A stretch of 64,000 bases of DNA. Origin: an uncultured Ruminococcus sp. Its GTDB lineage: Bacteria; Bacillota; Clostridia; Oscillospirales; Ruminococcaceae. A program made the position numbers and the translations under genes. How positions within the stretch are numbered: position 1 is the stretch's first letter; each line of letters starts with the position of its first letter. The notes under the pieces are model-generated. The model was not told where the DNA came from. It was given only the letters and a program-made list of their open reading frames with translations, and did no database searches. The DNA is taken from the NCBI GenBank assembly GCA_946413815.1, contig CAMKMD010000007.1, positions 28,969 to 92,968 on the forward strand. The letters run 5' to 3'. Of the stretch, positions 16,203 to 25,374 are shown one piece after another.

Positions 16203-18119
16203 TTATTTGATGATACCGGCCTTGTACGCTTCAAGCAGCTGATGCAGGTCATTTATCCTGTCGAGTATCTCCTCGCCTCTGTCGGTATCCGAAATATTTG
16301 CACGGTGTTCCAGCTTTTCCACAAGATGTATGGTGGGAGTGTTGCCGCTCTCCCCTGCAACAAAGGGCTTGTGCTCGGCAAGATTGAGGCTGTGGGAGTC
16401 ATATATGAGAGTATAGCCTGCGATACCCGTGGTTGACTGGTAGGCCTTGGAAATGCCGCCGTCTATTACGAAAAGCTTTCCATCCGCCTTCACGGGACTT
16501 TCTCCGTTCTTTATCCTGACCGGCACATGACCGTTGATGATATGCCCCTTCTGCGGGTCAAGTCCGAAATGCTCAAGCAGGGACATACATACCTCGGCTT
16601 TCTCAGAGAAGGTATAGTAGGCGTTGTAGTTCTCGGTATGCAGAGATCTGTCTGCAAGCAGTCCGCGCTCGAAGAAGGCCATCTTGTCCTTGCCGTAGAG
16701 GGGGGACTTGGCACCGCACCAGAGATACCACATAAGGTCTCCGGCATACTCCTTCTCCTCCCCCTTGCTGAAATAAGCCTGATTCACCAGCTCACCCAGC
16801 TTGTCAAGGAGAGCTTTTCCGGAGTACTTCTGCCCTCTGATAGTCACGCTCTGAAGCTCGCCCTTTTCATCCATAGGGATGCAGTCGTGGAAAAGAAGGT
16901 TGTTGTTGCAGGTCTTGTACATCGCACCCTTGGCATAGATAAAACGTATATGTCTCTGCAGCTTTTCACTGTGGCGGAAGGATGCCCTCAGCACCTTCAT
17001 CAGCTCTGCTTCGCCATCAGAAAGCTCCAGAGGTGAAGCAGTGTCAACAGTCGGGAAGCTCTTGTCAAGGAGCTCATGCTCTCTTCCGTCAATCATGACC
17101 TTTCCGTTTATGAAATCAGTCCTGCCGAAGATATCGCGGTCTGTCATCTCCCATTCGGGATGCTTTGCGATGAGCTGTCCCTCGAGCTTCATCTGTATAA
17201 CGGTTATGGCCTTATGCATCTTGGCGGCAAGCTTCAGGTCAACCGGATCGTATACGTTGTCATCAAGAGCATTCGGCATATACAGTGCGCAGTCGTCATT
17301 CTCATAGGTCTCCGCAGCAAATACCGCAAGAGCACGTAGATTCAGCCCGTAGCCGTCTTCAAGCACATCGAAGTTGTTATACCTCATTGCTATGCGGATG
17401 ACATTGGCAATGAGCACCGGGTTGCCTGCCGCTGCTCCCATCCATGAGATATCATGGTTTCCCCACTGTATATCAACATCGTGCATCTTCATCAGTTCGT
17501 CAAGTATCACATCTGCACGGGGGCCTCGGTCGAAGATATCGCCTATGATATGCAGCTTGTCAATACAGACCGACTGTATCAGCCTGCACAGAGATGTGAT
17601 GAAGGTCTCTGCAATGCCTGTGCTGATGATTGCGCTGATTATCTCGTCATAGTAGTAATCCTTGTTCACATCATCGGTAACGTTCAGCAGCTCATCGAGT
17701 ATGTAGACCATATCCTCGGGGATACGCTTGCGGATGCGTGAACGGGTATACTTGGCGGAAACTGTCTCACATACAAGAATAAGGCGGTATATGGTAAGTC
17801 TCTTCCATTCATCCGAGAGCTCTCCGCTGTTGGTGAGATTAGCTATCTTCTTCTCGGGATAGTAGATAAGCTCTGCAAGCTCCTCGCGGTCGGCAGCCGA
17901 TACAGTCTTGCCGAGCACAAGGTCTATCTTTATCTTTATCATTCCGGAGGCACTCCTCAGCATATGCAGAAAGGCATCGTATTCACCGTGTATATCGCTG
18001 AAAAAGTATTCTGTGCCCTTCGGAAGGCTTCGTATTGCCGAAAGATTGATTATCTCACTTGCTGCGCTTTCTATCGTGGGGTATTCCTTGGCAAGCAGTC
18101 TGAGGTATTTTATATCCAT
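16203..18119 (-). CDS. fbp: Fructose-1,6-bisphosphatase class III
   Basis: A 638-residue protein of the length usual for the Firmicutes class III enzyme, which hydrolyses fructose-1,6-bisphosphate to fructose-6-phosphate in gluconeogenesis in the cytosol. The metallophosphatase motifs are intact: SDIHGEY (41-47), GDIFDRGPR (193-201) and GNHD (220-223). The start ATG has a GGAG site seven bases upstream and a near-consensus promoter. It is monocistronic. The presence of this class rather than class I is normal for this group. Confidence 0.96.
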   Translation of the reverse strand: MDIKYLRLLAKEYPTIESAASEIINLSAIRSLPKGTEYFFSDIHGEYDAFLHMLRSASGMIKIKIDLVLGKTVSAADREELAELIYYPEKKIANLTNSGELSDEWKRLTIYRLILVCETVSAKYTRSRIRKRIPEDMVYILDELLNVTDDVNKDYYYDEIISAIISTGIAETFITSLCRLIQSVCIDKLHIIGDIFDRGPRADVILDELMKMHDVDIQWGNHDISWMGAAAGNPVLIANVIRIAMRYNNFDVLEDGYGLNLRALAVFAAETYENDDCALYMPNALDDNVYDPVDLKLAAKMHKAITVIQMKLEGQLIAKHPEWEMTDRDIFGRTDFINGKVMIDGREHELLDKSFPTVDTASPLELSDGEAELMKVLRASFRHSEKLQRHIRFIYAKGAMYKTCNNNLLFHDCIPMDEKGELQSVTIRGQKYSGKALLDKLGELVNQAYFSKGEEKEYAGDLMWYLWCGAKSPLYGKDKMAFFERGLLADRSLHTENYNAYYTFSEKAEVCMSLLEHFGLDPQKGHIINGHVPVRIKNGESPVKADGKLFVIDGGISKAYQSTTGIAGYTLIYDSHSLNLAEHKPFVAGESGNTPTIHLVEKLEHRANISDTDRGEEILDRINDLHQLLEAYKAGIIK

Positions 18120-18165
18120 AATATCACTCCGTTCAGAGATGTTTTTTCTGTGAGGTCATACTGGT

Positions 18166-18194
18166 ATTATACCACATAGGTTCATGTCTGTCAA
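18166..18194 (-). promoter_or_regulatory. Sigma-A promoter of fbp
   Basis: On the minus strand TTGACA, 17 bases, TATAAT, with the extended TGTGG before the -10 box. Confidence 0.8.
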
Positions 18195-18201
18195 AGGAAA
18201 A

Positions 18202-18223
18202 GGACGCCGTATCTCAGGCGCCC
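18202..18223 (-). terminator. Terminator of the GH3 gene
   Basis: Seven-base-pair GC stem (one G-U pair on the minus-strand RNA) followed by TTTTCC. Confidence 0.55.
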
Positions 18224-18244
18224 TTCCTGTCATATATCAGTATC

Positions 18245-21200
18245 TCAGATAAACATTGCCTCGTAGCTGTCGACCGGCTTGATGCCGCTTATGTTGATGA
18301 CACAGATCATCTTGTCGTCGATCCTTCTTGCATAGGTGTAGAGAATCTGGACACCTTCGATCCAGCAGATCTCTCTCAGGTATTCATGGCCGCTGAGAGT
18401 TACCTTCTTCCTTTCAGTGTAATCCACCTTGATGCCATCCGAGGGTTTTGTGCGTTTAAGGTAATCCCTCTCTATATCGAGATATTCCTCCTCAGTGCAG
18501 TCAGGATTATCGGGCAGACCGATCTCTGTGTTAAGAAATGTGACAGTTATATAATCCGTATCTCTGTCCGAGCCCGGATATTTCCAGAACTCAGCATCTG
18601 AGAACTGTGAATCGATACGGAGTCTATCCGCTTCTGTTGAATTGTCAGGAATGTAAACCATACCAACATTTTCGCCGGAAGACGGAGTAAGATAATCGGG
18701 TAAGTTCAGCGTGATATCTGCGTACTCGTTAGTGTATACACATTCTGAGTAACTGCCTTTTTTATAATTAGTACCGACTGTGAGTGGGTCAGCGTCAGCT
18801 GATCCTTCGTTCTCTGCCTGCTTGCTTTCAGTACCGGCAGCTGTGGCCTCCGTGTTGTCAGCCGTCTTGTCAGAATCCCCGTCTGAGGAAGCGCTGCCGC
18901 CAAAGAGTGCTTCATATTCTGAAGCCTTCTTATCTGTCATGGTAGTTATCTCAATGATCGCCATAACACTATCATCAATCTTCCTTACATACTTGAATAC
19001 TGTCTGTACTCCGTGTACACCATCGGTTATCTCAGCTATCTGTCTCAGATATTCATGACCGCAGAGGCTGACCTTTTCCCTGTCTGAGTACGTCAGATCG
19101 AGGCCTTCGAGATTGCTTATCATTATTTCCTTCCAGTAATCAAGACAGTCCTCCTCGTTTATATCGTCATCATAGGACTCGAGGAGTTTTGTATTCAGGA
19201 AGTCGACAGAGATGCCTTCGTCATCGCCCATGAAATACGCATCACTCAGTAATGAAGTTTCAACAGCCTTTTCTTTCTCATCTGTGATACTGTCAATGTA
19301 TCCCTGACGCATCATCATATATTCACTTTCATCTATAAACTTCAGCTCTCCGGGTATATTTATTACCAGGTCAGCAAAACTGTTGACATACACGCCGTCC
19401 TTGAAGAGACCTCTCTGGAAGTCAGTGCCCTCCATTATAACGTTCTGGTCGATGGCTTTGGCAACATCTGCCTGGGCATCCGGCTCCTTGCGGGGCTTGA
19501 AATCAGCGCCGTAGCTCTCTCCGTAGCCGCGCTCAAGGAAGCATTCGTCTGTGCCTATCTGTTCAAGTGAACCATACCAGTCAGAGGGAAGCTTTCCTGT
19601 GAAATCAGCGCAGCCGCAGAGCACATCCGAGATACCTTTGCCCTCTGAGCCGGGAAGATAGCACATGACCACGCTGTCCCAGCCTTCATAATCCTTCTCG
19701 TCAAGGATAATGTTTCTGCCTGCCACTATACAGGTAACTGTGGGCTTGCCCAGCTTCTTCGCTTCGATGATAGCATCTGCGTTTCCTTTGAGTCCGAGGT
19801 CGCCGCAGAGTTCAAGATCTTCTGTATCACCGTTCCACTCCGCATAGGCCTGCTCACCTACGCACAGCAGTACAACATCAGCATTTGCTGCTTCGTTCTC
19901 GTCTGTGATGACTTCTATACCGTAGTCCTCAGCATATCTCTCAAAGGCCTCCAGTATGGTTGTGACACCGGGAACGTCCTGTACAGGTGCGGCATTCCAG
20001 TCCATTGTCCAGCCGCCGCACTGAACCTGTCCGTTATCGGCAGCAGGGCCTGTTATGTATATCTTTGTGCCCTCCTTAAAGGGGAGAACTTCCTTATCGT
20101 TTTTGAGAAGTACAAGACTTTCCTCTACCAGTTTCTCAGCCACGGCTCTGTATTTCAGCGAGCCTGTATCCTTCTGTCCGGTAGTGATGTCCTCACACAG
20201 CGGATCGTCGAAAAGACCTGCATCCTTCTTGACCTTGATGATACGTGTTACAGCATCATTGATACGTTCCTGACTGATATCGCCGCTGTCGACCGCATCC
20301 ATGATGATATCCTGCGCCTCCTCAAACCGGTCTGTTTCCATGAGCATATCGATTCCGGCATTGACGCTCTTGATGACCTGTTCTTCATAGGATGATCCGG
20401 ATATATTCCCTATCGAGCCCCAGTCGCTGACGATAAAGCCCTCAAAGCCCATTTCGTCCTTGAGTTTCATGATGTACTCTTTATTCTCATGCATCTTCAC
20501 GCCGTTGAGAGAGGAGTGGCTTATCATGATGGTCTGTACACCTGCATCTATCTGCGCCTGATAAACTTTGAGCAGCTCCTCGATCTCAGCATCGGAAAGC
20601 TGTGCATCGCCGCGGTCGATGAGCATATCGATATCGCCCTGTTCACCTGTGCCGTATACCACGTTTCCGTCAGCGAAGAAGTGCTTGGCGCAGGCTACAA
20701 GTCCGCCGTCGATAAGTCCCTTTGTGTAGGCTGTGCTGAGCTTTGTAATGGTTTCAAGATCTGAGCCGTAGGACTCGTAAGTCCTTCCCCAGCGCGGGTC
20801 AACTGACTGAGCAACACAGGGAGAGAAGTTCCAGAGCATATGACAAAGCTTTGCCTCGTCTGCGGTGATCAGTCCCACCTGATAGGCAAGATCCTCGTCA
20901 TTGGCAGCACCCTGTCCGATGTTGTGCGGGAAGTATACGGCGTCCTTGCAGTAGTTGACGCCGTGAACATCATCCTGCCCGTAAATGTAGGGTATTCCGG
21001 ATTCAGACTCTATGGCTGCCTGCTGGAAGCCGTCAACGGTCTCACGCCATTCAGCAGCGCCGATGCAGCCCATAGTGGAGAGAATGCTGCCGTAGTCGTT
21101 TGCCTTCATATCGTCTTCCGAGACATTGTAGACGGCAGGCTGTACCATCTGGGCAGTCTTCTGCTCGAGTGTCATACCGGCGACGATCTCTTCCGGTGAC

Positions 21201-21370
21201 ATGGATGCATACTTCTGATACTTGTATTCGTATTCCTCCGTGGTATCCTCAGTTGCCGCTTCTGTTACTGGTTCGCCGTTTCCGGAAGTGTTCTTTTCTG
21301 GCTTTGCAGAACAGGCTGCCATTGATGCAAGCATAGACAGTGAAATGATTAATGCGATAGTTTTTTTCAT
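18245..21370 (-). CDS. GH3-family glycoside hydrolase lipoprotein with duplicated C-terminal module
   Basis: A 1041-residue protein. The ATG at 21370 is chosen for its GGGGG ribosome site and because it starts a lipoprotein signal peptide ending in AAC (Cys 20). Residues about 60-645 are a GH3 enzyme: GQDDVHG (131-137), the KH pair at 229-230 and the nucleophile D316 in IVSDWG; the second alpha/beta domain follows. It probably splits beta-glucosides or beta-xylosides at the cell surface. After the catalytic part come two related 177-residue modules (649-825 and 865-1041) joined by a Ser/Ala/Glu linker. Each begins Y-x-N-x-(F/Y)-A-D and contains GHEYLR and a (V/A)R(K/R)IDD motif. I know no name for this module. 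Monocistronic. Confidence 0.9.
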   Translation of the reverse strand: MKKTIALIISLSMLASMAACSAKPEKNTSGNGEPVTEAATEDTTEEYEYKYQKYASMSPEEIVAGMTLEQKTAQMVQPAVYNVSEDDMKANDYGSILSTMGCIGAAEWRETVDGFQQAAIESESGIPYIYGQDDVHGVNYCKDAVYFPHNIGQGAANDEDLAYQVGLITADEAKLCHMLWNFSPCVAQSVDPRWGRTYESYGSDLETITKLSTAYTKGLIDGGLVACAKHFFADGNVVYGTGEQGDIDMLIDRGDAQLSDAEIEELLKVYQAQIDAGVQTIMISHSSLNGVKMHENKEYIMKLKDEMGFEGFIVSDWGSIGNISGSSYEEQVIKSVNAGIDMLMETDRFEEAQDIIMDAVDSGDISQERINDAVTRIIKVKKDAGLFDDPLCEDITTGQKDTGSLKYRAVAEKLVEESLVLLKNDKEVLPFKEGTKIYITGPAADNGQVQCGGWTMDWNAAPVQDVPGVTTILEAFERYAEDYGIEVITDENEAANADVVLLCVGEQAYAEWNGDTEDLELCGDLGLKGNADAIIEAKKLGKPTVTCIVAGRNIILDEKDYEGWDSVVMCYLPGSEGKGISDVLCGCADFTGKLPSDWYGSLEQIGTDECFLERGYGESYGADFKPRKEPDAQADVAKAIDQNVIMEGTDFQRGLFKDGVYVNSFADLVINIPGELKFIDESEYMMMRQGYIDSITDEKEKAVETSLLSDAYFMGDDEGISVDFLNTKLLESYDDDINEEDCLDYWKEIMISNLEGLDLTYSDREKVSLCGHEYLRQIAEITDGVHGVQTVFKYVRKIDDSVMAIIEITTMTDKKASEYEALFGGSASSDGDSDKTADNTEATAAGTESKQAENEGSADADPLTVGTNYKKGSYSECVYTNEYADITLNLPDYLTPSSGENVGMVYIPDNSTEADRLRIDSQFSDAEFWKYPGSDRDTDYITVTFLNTEIGLPDNPDCTEEEYLDIERDYLKRTKPSDGIKVDYTERKKVTLSGHEYLREICWIEGVQILYTYARRIDDKMICVINISGIKPVDSYEAMFI

Positions 21371-21445
21371 TGTGTTCCCCCTTTCAGGACGTAAACAGTT
21401 TTTAACGGTCATTGTGCGTTGAACAATACGTTACTAATAATAAGC

Positions 21446-21474
21446 ATTATACCACATCTTTTTACTAAATGCAA
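21446..21474 (-). promoter_or_regulatory. Sigma-A promoter of the GH3 gene
   Basis: On the minus strand TTGCAT, 17 bases, TATAAT. The leader of about 70 bases contains ATTGT/ACAAT and TAACG/CGTTA inverted repeats. Confidence 0.7.
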
Positions 21475-21488
21475 GTATGGCTTACGTA

Positions 21489-21517
21489 TTGTAATCATTT
21501 CTTGATTGTGATATAAT
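21489..21517 (+). promoter_or_regulatory. Sigma-A promoter of the MutS-like gene
   Basis: TTGTAA, 17 bases, TATAAT. Confidence 0.65.
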
Positions 21518-21582
21518 AAGAAAAATGTATGGTCAGCACCATATCAGCTATACCTATCAATGTTTTAAAGGGAAATGATACT

Positions 21583-23229
21583 ATGATAATCGTTATAATC
21601 TCAGCAGCAGTCATACTTCTTATGATAATTCTCACCGCAGTGTCAGCACACCGGAATTCAGTACGTACAGACAAGCATATGCGCAGCTCCTACGGAAGCA
21701 TCAGGGAGTACGACAGTTTTCTTGAAGACCGTATGAACGAAGTGGCTGCTCTCTTCCAACATGACAGCAAGGACATACCGGCTGACTGCCTCGTTGACGA
21801 CATAACCTGGAACGACCTTGACATGGATACCATATTCGCCCTTGCCAACCATACGGATTCCTTTGCCGGAGAACAGTGCCTTTACTCAGATCTGCGCATA
21901 CTCTCCCGTGACAAGGATACAATGAACAGCCGGGAAAAGCTCACGCAGTTCTACGACGGTAATGAAGAAAAGCGCAACGCCGTCAGACGCATCCTTCTCC
22001 GTCTCGGTAAGCCTATCGCAAGCTATGACATATCCTCTCTCTCCGATACCATAGAAGATATGCGTATGCCGGGCAGCAGGCTCTTTCCTGTACGGACTGC
22101 TGCTCTGCTGCTGACTCTGGCAGGCGGGCTGCTTCTGAAAAGCACTGTCCTCAGCAGCATATGTCTGGTAATATACCTCTTCAACCTTGTACAGCATCTG
22201 CGTATCAGCTCACAGTTTGAAACAAGGATGAACACGGTCTCTGCCATGGGAAATGTTATCGGTGCAGCCACTGAGATATCAGGTATAATACCGGAGCACA
22301 GTGAAGGCATCAGCGCTGAGCTTGGTGAGTTCAGAAAAACGGCTTCATGGGCTGCCGGTATGATGCGTCTGTCTGGCATGATGTCAAATGATGATATGAG
22401 CAATCTGTTTTTCTCTTACATATTAGGCCCCCTGCTTCTTGACTTCATTGCCTATGACCGCTTCATTTCCGTGATCGCAGGAAAAAAGGAGCAGTTCATG
22501 AAGGTCTTCCGTTTTGTGGGAGAGAATGACTGCGCTATAGCTATAGCATCCTACCGCCGCAGTCTTGAGCATTACTGCATCCCTGTTACAGGGCCTCTCG
22601 GCTTCAGCGGTCTCACTCATCCGGCTATATCCGGAGCAGTGCCGAACGATCTTGAAGTGCACCGCAATATCATACTCACAGGCTCGAACGCCTCCGGCAA
22701 ATCTACCTTCATAAAGGCAGTTACTATCAACATAATACTTGCCCGCACCATATGCACCTGCACTGCCGATGCTGCATCCGTACCGGAGTGCGGAGTCGCT
22801 ACCTCAATGGCAGTAAGGGACGACATTCTCTCGGGTGAGAGCTACTATATCAGAGAGATACGCTATATCAAGCGCATGGCTGACCTCTGTGCAAATGACA
22901 GGCTTATTTTCCTTGCCATCGACGAGATACTCCGCGGCACCAATACCCGTGAGCGCATCGCCGCATCAAAGGCAGTGCTCAGGTACTTTGCCGGCAGAAA
23001 GTGCATCCTCATGGCCGCCACTCATGACATTGAACTCGCCTATGCACTTGACGGTGAATTTGACAACTTCTACTTTACCGAAACACTGAATGAAGGTGAC
23101 GTAGTCTTTGATTACACAATCCGCCCCGGCATCAGCACAACAAGCAACGCCATAAGACTTCTCGGAGCAGTCGGCTTTCCGGAGGAAATAATCACGGAAG
23201 CGCTGAAGGAGCTTGAAGAACAAGCATGA
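21583..23229 (+). CDS. Membrane-associated MutS-family ATPase
   Basis: A 548-residue protein. The ATG at 21583 is preferred over one at 21529 because AAAGGG lies upstream and the protein then starts with its membrane helix (residues 1-19). A second hydrophobic region lies about 168-200. The C-terminal part is the MutS ATPase: Walker A TGSNASGKST, Walker B LIFLAIDEI followed by GTNTRER, and the ATHDIELA segment. The mismatch-recognition domain of true MutS is absent. Such short membrane MutS-like proteins are common in clostridia and their role is unclear; mismatch repair itself is unlikely. Monocistronic. Confidence 0.88.
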   Translation: MIIVIISAAVILLMIILTAVSAHRNSVRTDKHMRSSYGSIREYDSFLEDRMNEVAALFQHDSKDIPADCLVDDITWNDLDMDTIFALANHTDSFAGEQCLYSDLRILSRDKDTMNSREKLTQFYDGNEEKRNAVRRILLRLGKPIASYDISSLSDTIEDMRMPGSRLFPVRTAALLLTLAGGLLLKSTVLSSICLVIYLFNLVQHLRISSQFETRMNTVSAMGNVIGAATEISGIIPEHSEGISAELGEFRKTASWAAGMMRLSGMMSNDDMSNLFFSYILGPLLLDFIAYDRFISVIAGKKEQFMKVFRFVGENDCAIAIASYRRSLEHYCIPVTGPLGFSGLTHPAISGAVPNDLEVHRNIILTGSNASGKSTFIKAVTINIILARTICTCTADAASVPECGVATSMAVRDDILSGESYYIREIRYIKRMADLCANDRLIFLAIDEILRGTNTRERIAASKAVLRYFAGRKCILMAATHDIELAYALDGEFDNFYFTETLNEGDVVFDYTIRPGISTTSNAIRLLGAVGFPEEIITEALKELEEQA

Positions 23230-23320
23230 ATCAGAGCGGAGACGGCCGCCGCCTTTGGATGCGGCGTAGTACTCAACGAGTATCAGCCCTGCGGTAAAGG
23301 GCTATGATATATAACAAGTG

Positions 23321-23351
23321 AAGGAGTATGCTCCCCCGGAGCATACTCCTT
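23321..23351. terminator. Bidirectional hairpin between convergent genes
   Basis: A 13-bp perfect stem (23321-23333 with 23339-23351). A GC hairpin (CGCCGC / GCGGCG, 23247-23266) precedes it. Confidence 0.7.
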
Positions 23352-23388
23352 CGTTATCTACATCATGGCAGCGACCCCATCCGCCGGC

Positions 23389-24660
23389 TTACTCCTCAAG
23401 CTCGCTCAGGTCATAAGCCGCAGTGATCTCGTTATTCGGCTCACACTCTGCTATACGCCCCCTGATATACTCAGCATCCTCGGGGGGCTCAGCATCCTCG
23501 TTGAATCTGAGTTCCTCAACGTTATATTCCTCGTAGAAGTCGCCGACCTTCAGCTTCGCCTTCAGAATAAATCCGGTCTCGTTGTCAACAGTTAGCACAA
23601 GCTCCTGAGTCATACCGTTCATTTCATTCTCTTTCTCCACAGCCTCCGGTGTTCTTACAGGAGCAGCCTCCGGCGCTCCGTCCTCTGACGGTATACCGCT
23701 GTATCTCTCGTCTCCGTATACAGATGTCATAGCAAGCACTGTGCAGTCTCTTCCAAGGAAGGTCATACCCTCCGTGATATCCGTTATATCAAAAGCATCG
23801 AGATCATTCTCTATCAGATATTCCGAATAAAGGCTGCTGAATATATTAGGATCATCAAATCTGCATTCGCTGCGGTCCATCACCTCGTACTGAGCCGGAC
23901 GCGGATCACCTGTGTCAGTATACACGCAGATATACATATCCTTATACATGAACATCTCGTTTCCCGTCACGCTCTGCGCAAGTTCCTCGATGGTAGTTCC
24001 GGATTCATCGAGTATCTCCTGATCAATATCACCGTAATACTCCGGTGTGCGAGACCAGTACTTTATAAGAGACTCGTTGTTTGTAAGGCGGTCTCTCTTG
24101 ACTGTGCCGTGTTCGGTTGAAGCGCCGCTGTTCACGGTCACAGAGTATTTCAGGTTGATCTTATCATAGGCGTCATAATCCCTTGCCCGGATCTTTGCTA
24201 TGATCTCTTCCATGGCGTGATGCTTAGCCTCTTCCTCCATTCTGTCTCTCTCAGCGGCTTCTGATGCCCTGCGCTGTTCCTCTTCTCCTGCTGTCTCAGC
24301 GGCAGATTCTGTCTCTTCCCTGAGCACTTCTTCATCCATAGTCTCCGTCTCTGATGAAGGCTCACCTACCTCAGCACCGGGAGAACCTCCGCCGTTTCTG
24401 TAAAGGAGATATCCGCCGCCGGTAACTGCCCCTGCAACAAGTGCAAAGGCTGCAGCAGCTGAAACTGCCTTCATCCATATCCTCGGACGGTATGCCTCAA
24501 CCCCCCTTACCTCATCTCCGGATTCAGAGCCTGTCTCCACACGCCGCTCTATCTCCCTGAAAATGCGGTCACGCTGCTTTTTATCGCCTGTAGGGTATTC
24601 CTCGGCTATCCTTGCAGCCTCTTCATCAGTCACATGACCGAAAAGCTTTTCATCTTTCAT
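23389..24660 (-). CDS. Membrane anti-sigma-like partner of the upstream ECF sigma factor
   Basis: A 423-residue protein whose start overlaps the end of the sigma gene by four bases. A cytosolic N-terminal domain of about 60 residues is followed by one membrane helix (about 64-87), a Glu-rich charged linker with coiled-coil character (about 100-165) and an external domain of about 250 residues. The end of that domain (LVLTVDNETGFILKAKL) recalls the LolA/RseB lipoprotein-like fold; this is an impression only. The arrangement fits a single-pass anti-sigma factor that holds the sigma factor at the membrane until its outer domain is perturbed. Confidence 0.78.
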   Translation of the reverse strand: MKDEKLFGHVTDEEAARIAEEYPTGDKKQRDRIFREIERRVETGSESGDEVRGVEAYRPRIWMKAVSAAAAFALVAGAVTGGGYLLYRNGGGSPGAEVGEPSSETETMDEEVLREETESAAETAGEEEQRRASEAAERDRMEEEAKHHAMEEIIAKIRARDYDAYDKINLKYSVTVNSGASTEHGTVKRDRLTNNESLIKYWSRTPEYYGDIDQEILDESGTTIEELAQSVTGNEMFMYKDMYICVYTDTGDPRPAQYEVMDRSECRFDDPNIFSSLYSEYLIENDLDAFDITDITEGMTFLGRDCTVLAMTSVYGDERYSGIPSEDGAPEAAPVRTPEAVEKENEMNGMTQELVLTVDNETGFILKAKLKVGDFYEEYNVEELRFNEDAEPPEDAEYIRGRIAECEPNNEITAAYDLSELEE

Positions 24661-25220
24661 AACTGTTCCTCCCTGTATAAGTCCCCGAGCAGACCGCGCA
24701 GCTTCTTGACAGCCCTTGCACAGCGCATACGCACTGTCGCAGGCTTCATGCCCAGCATACGGCCTATCTCTTTTGCGTTTCGCTCATAAAAGAATTTTTG
24801 TATGATTATAGCGGAGTCCGGTTCACCGAGTTCTCTGATCTTCTGAAGCAGCTGTTCCGTCACTGCGGAGTTCTCAGCGTTCCGGTCGATACGCTCATCT
24901 GATGGGAACTCTCCGAATTCCTCGCTGTCGATGGATACGCTCTTTCCGGCCTTAGCCAGAAGAGATCTCCGCATACTTATGGCCCTGTGCTTGGCAACAG
25001 TACCGATAAAAGGCTTTACCGGGCCATTACTGCCGCCGAGCTTTTTTATAACAGCGGCAAATACATCTATAACACATTCCTCAACATCCTCAGGAGTGCC
25101 TGTACCCCTGAGGATATTCACGGAGATCGCATAGACATAGCTGTAGTATTCATCAAACAGGGCTCTGTGGCCTTGCGGCGGCGATTTCTGCATCATTGCT
25201 AATATTTCTGAGTCGGTCAT
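24657..25220 (-). CDS. ECF-type RNA polymerase sigma factor
   Basis: A 187-residue sigma factor with region 2 at about 18-90 (RALFDEYYSYVYAISVNIL, then the DVEECVIDVF segment) and region 4 at about 130-185, where AKEIGRMLGMKPATVRMRCARA forms the helix-turn-helix. It is translationally coupled to the membrane protein that follows. Unlike the other three ECF genes here, its promoter looks like a normal sigma-A promoter and I find no CGTC-type box just upstream. Confidence 0.93.
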   Translation of the reverse strand: MTDSEILAMMQKSPPQGHRALFDEYYSYVYAISVNILRGTGTPEDVEECVIDVFAAVIKKLGGSNGPVKPFIGTVAKHRAISMRRSLLAKAGKSVSIDSEEFGEFPSDERIDRNAENSAVTEQLLQKIRELGEPDSAIIIQKFFYERNAKEIGRMLGMKPATVRMRCARAVKKLRGLLGDLYREEQL

Positions 25221-25252
25221 TGTGCTCCTCCTTTTCCGGCAGATCTGCTTTC

Positions 25253-25281
25253 ATTATACATATACGCATAATAGACTGCAA
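25253..25281 (-). promoter_or_regulatory. Sigma-A promoter of the sigma/anti-sigma pair
   Basis: On the minus strand TTGCAG, 17 bases, TATAAT; a strong AAAGGAGG site follows. Confidence 0.65.
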
Positions 25282-25317
25282 GTGCAACAGACAGTGATAA
25301 TTATTTTCAGAAGATAG

Positions 25318-25357
25318 AAAAAAGATGCAGAAGCCTTCTGTCCCCTGCATCTTTTTT
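25318..25357. terminator. Bidirectional intrinsic terminator
   Basis: AAAAAAGATGCAG (25318-25330) pairs perfectly with CTGCATCTTTTTT (25345-25357), giving U tracts on both strands. It ends the LRR-dockerin gene. Confidence 0.9.
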
Positions 25358-25374
25358 ACCGGATGAATACTGTT

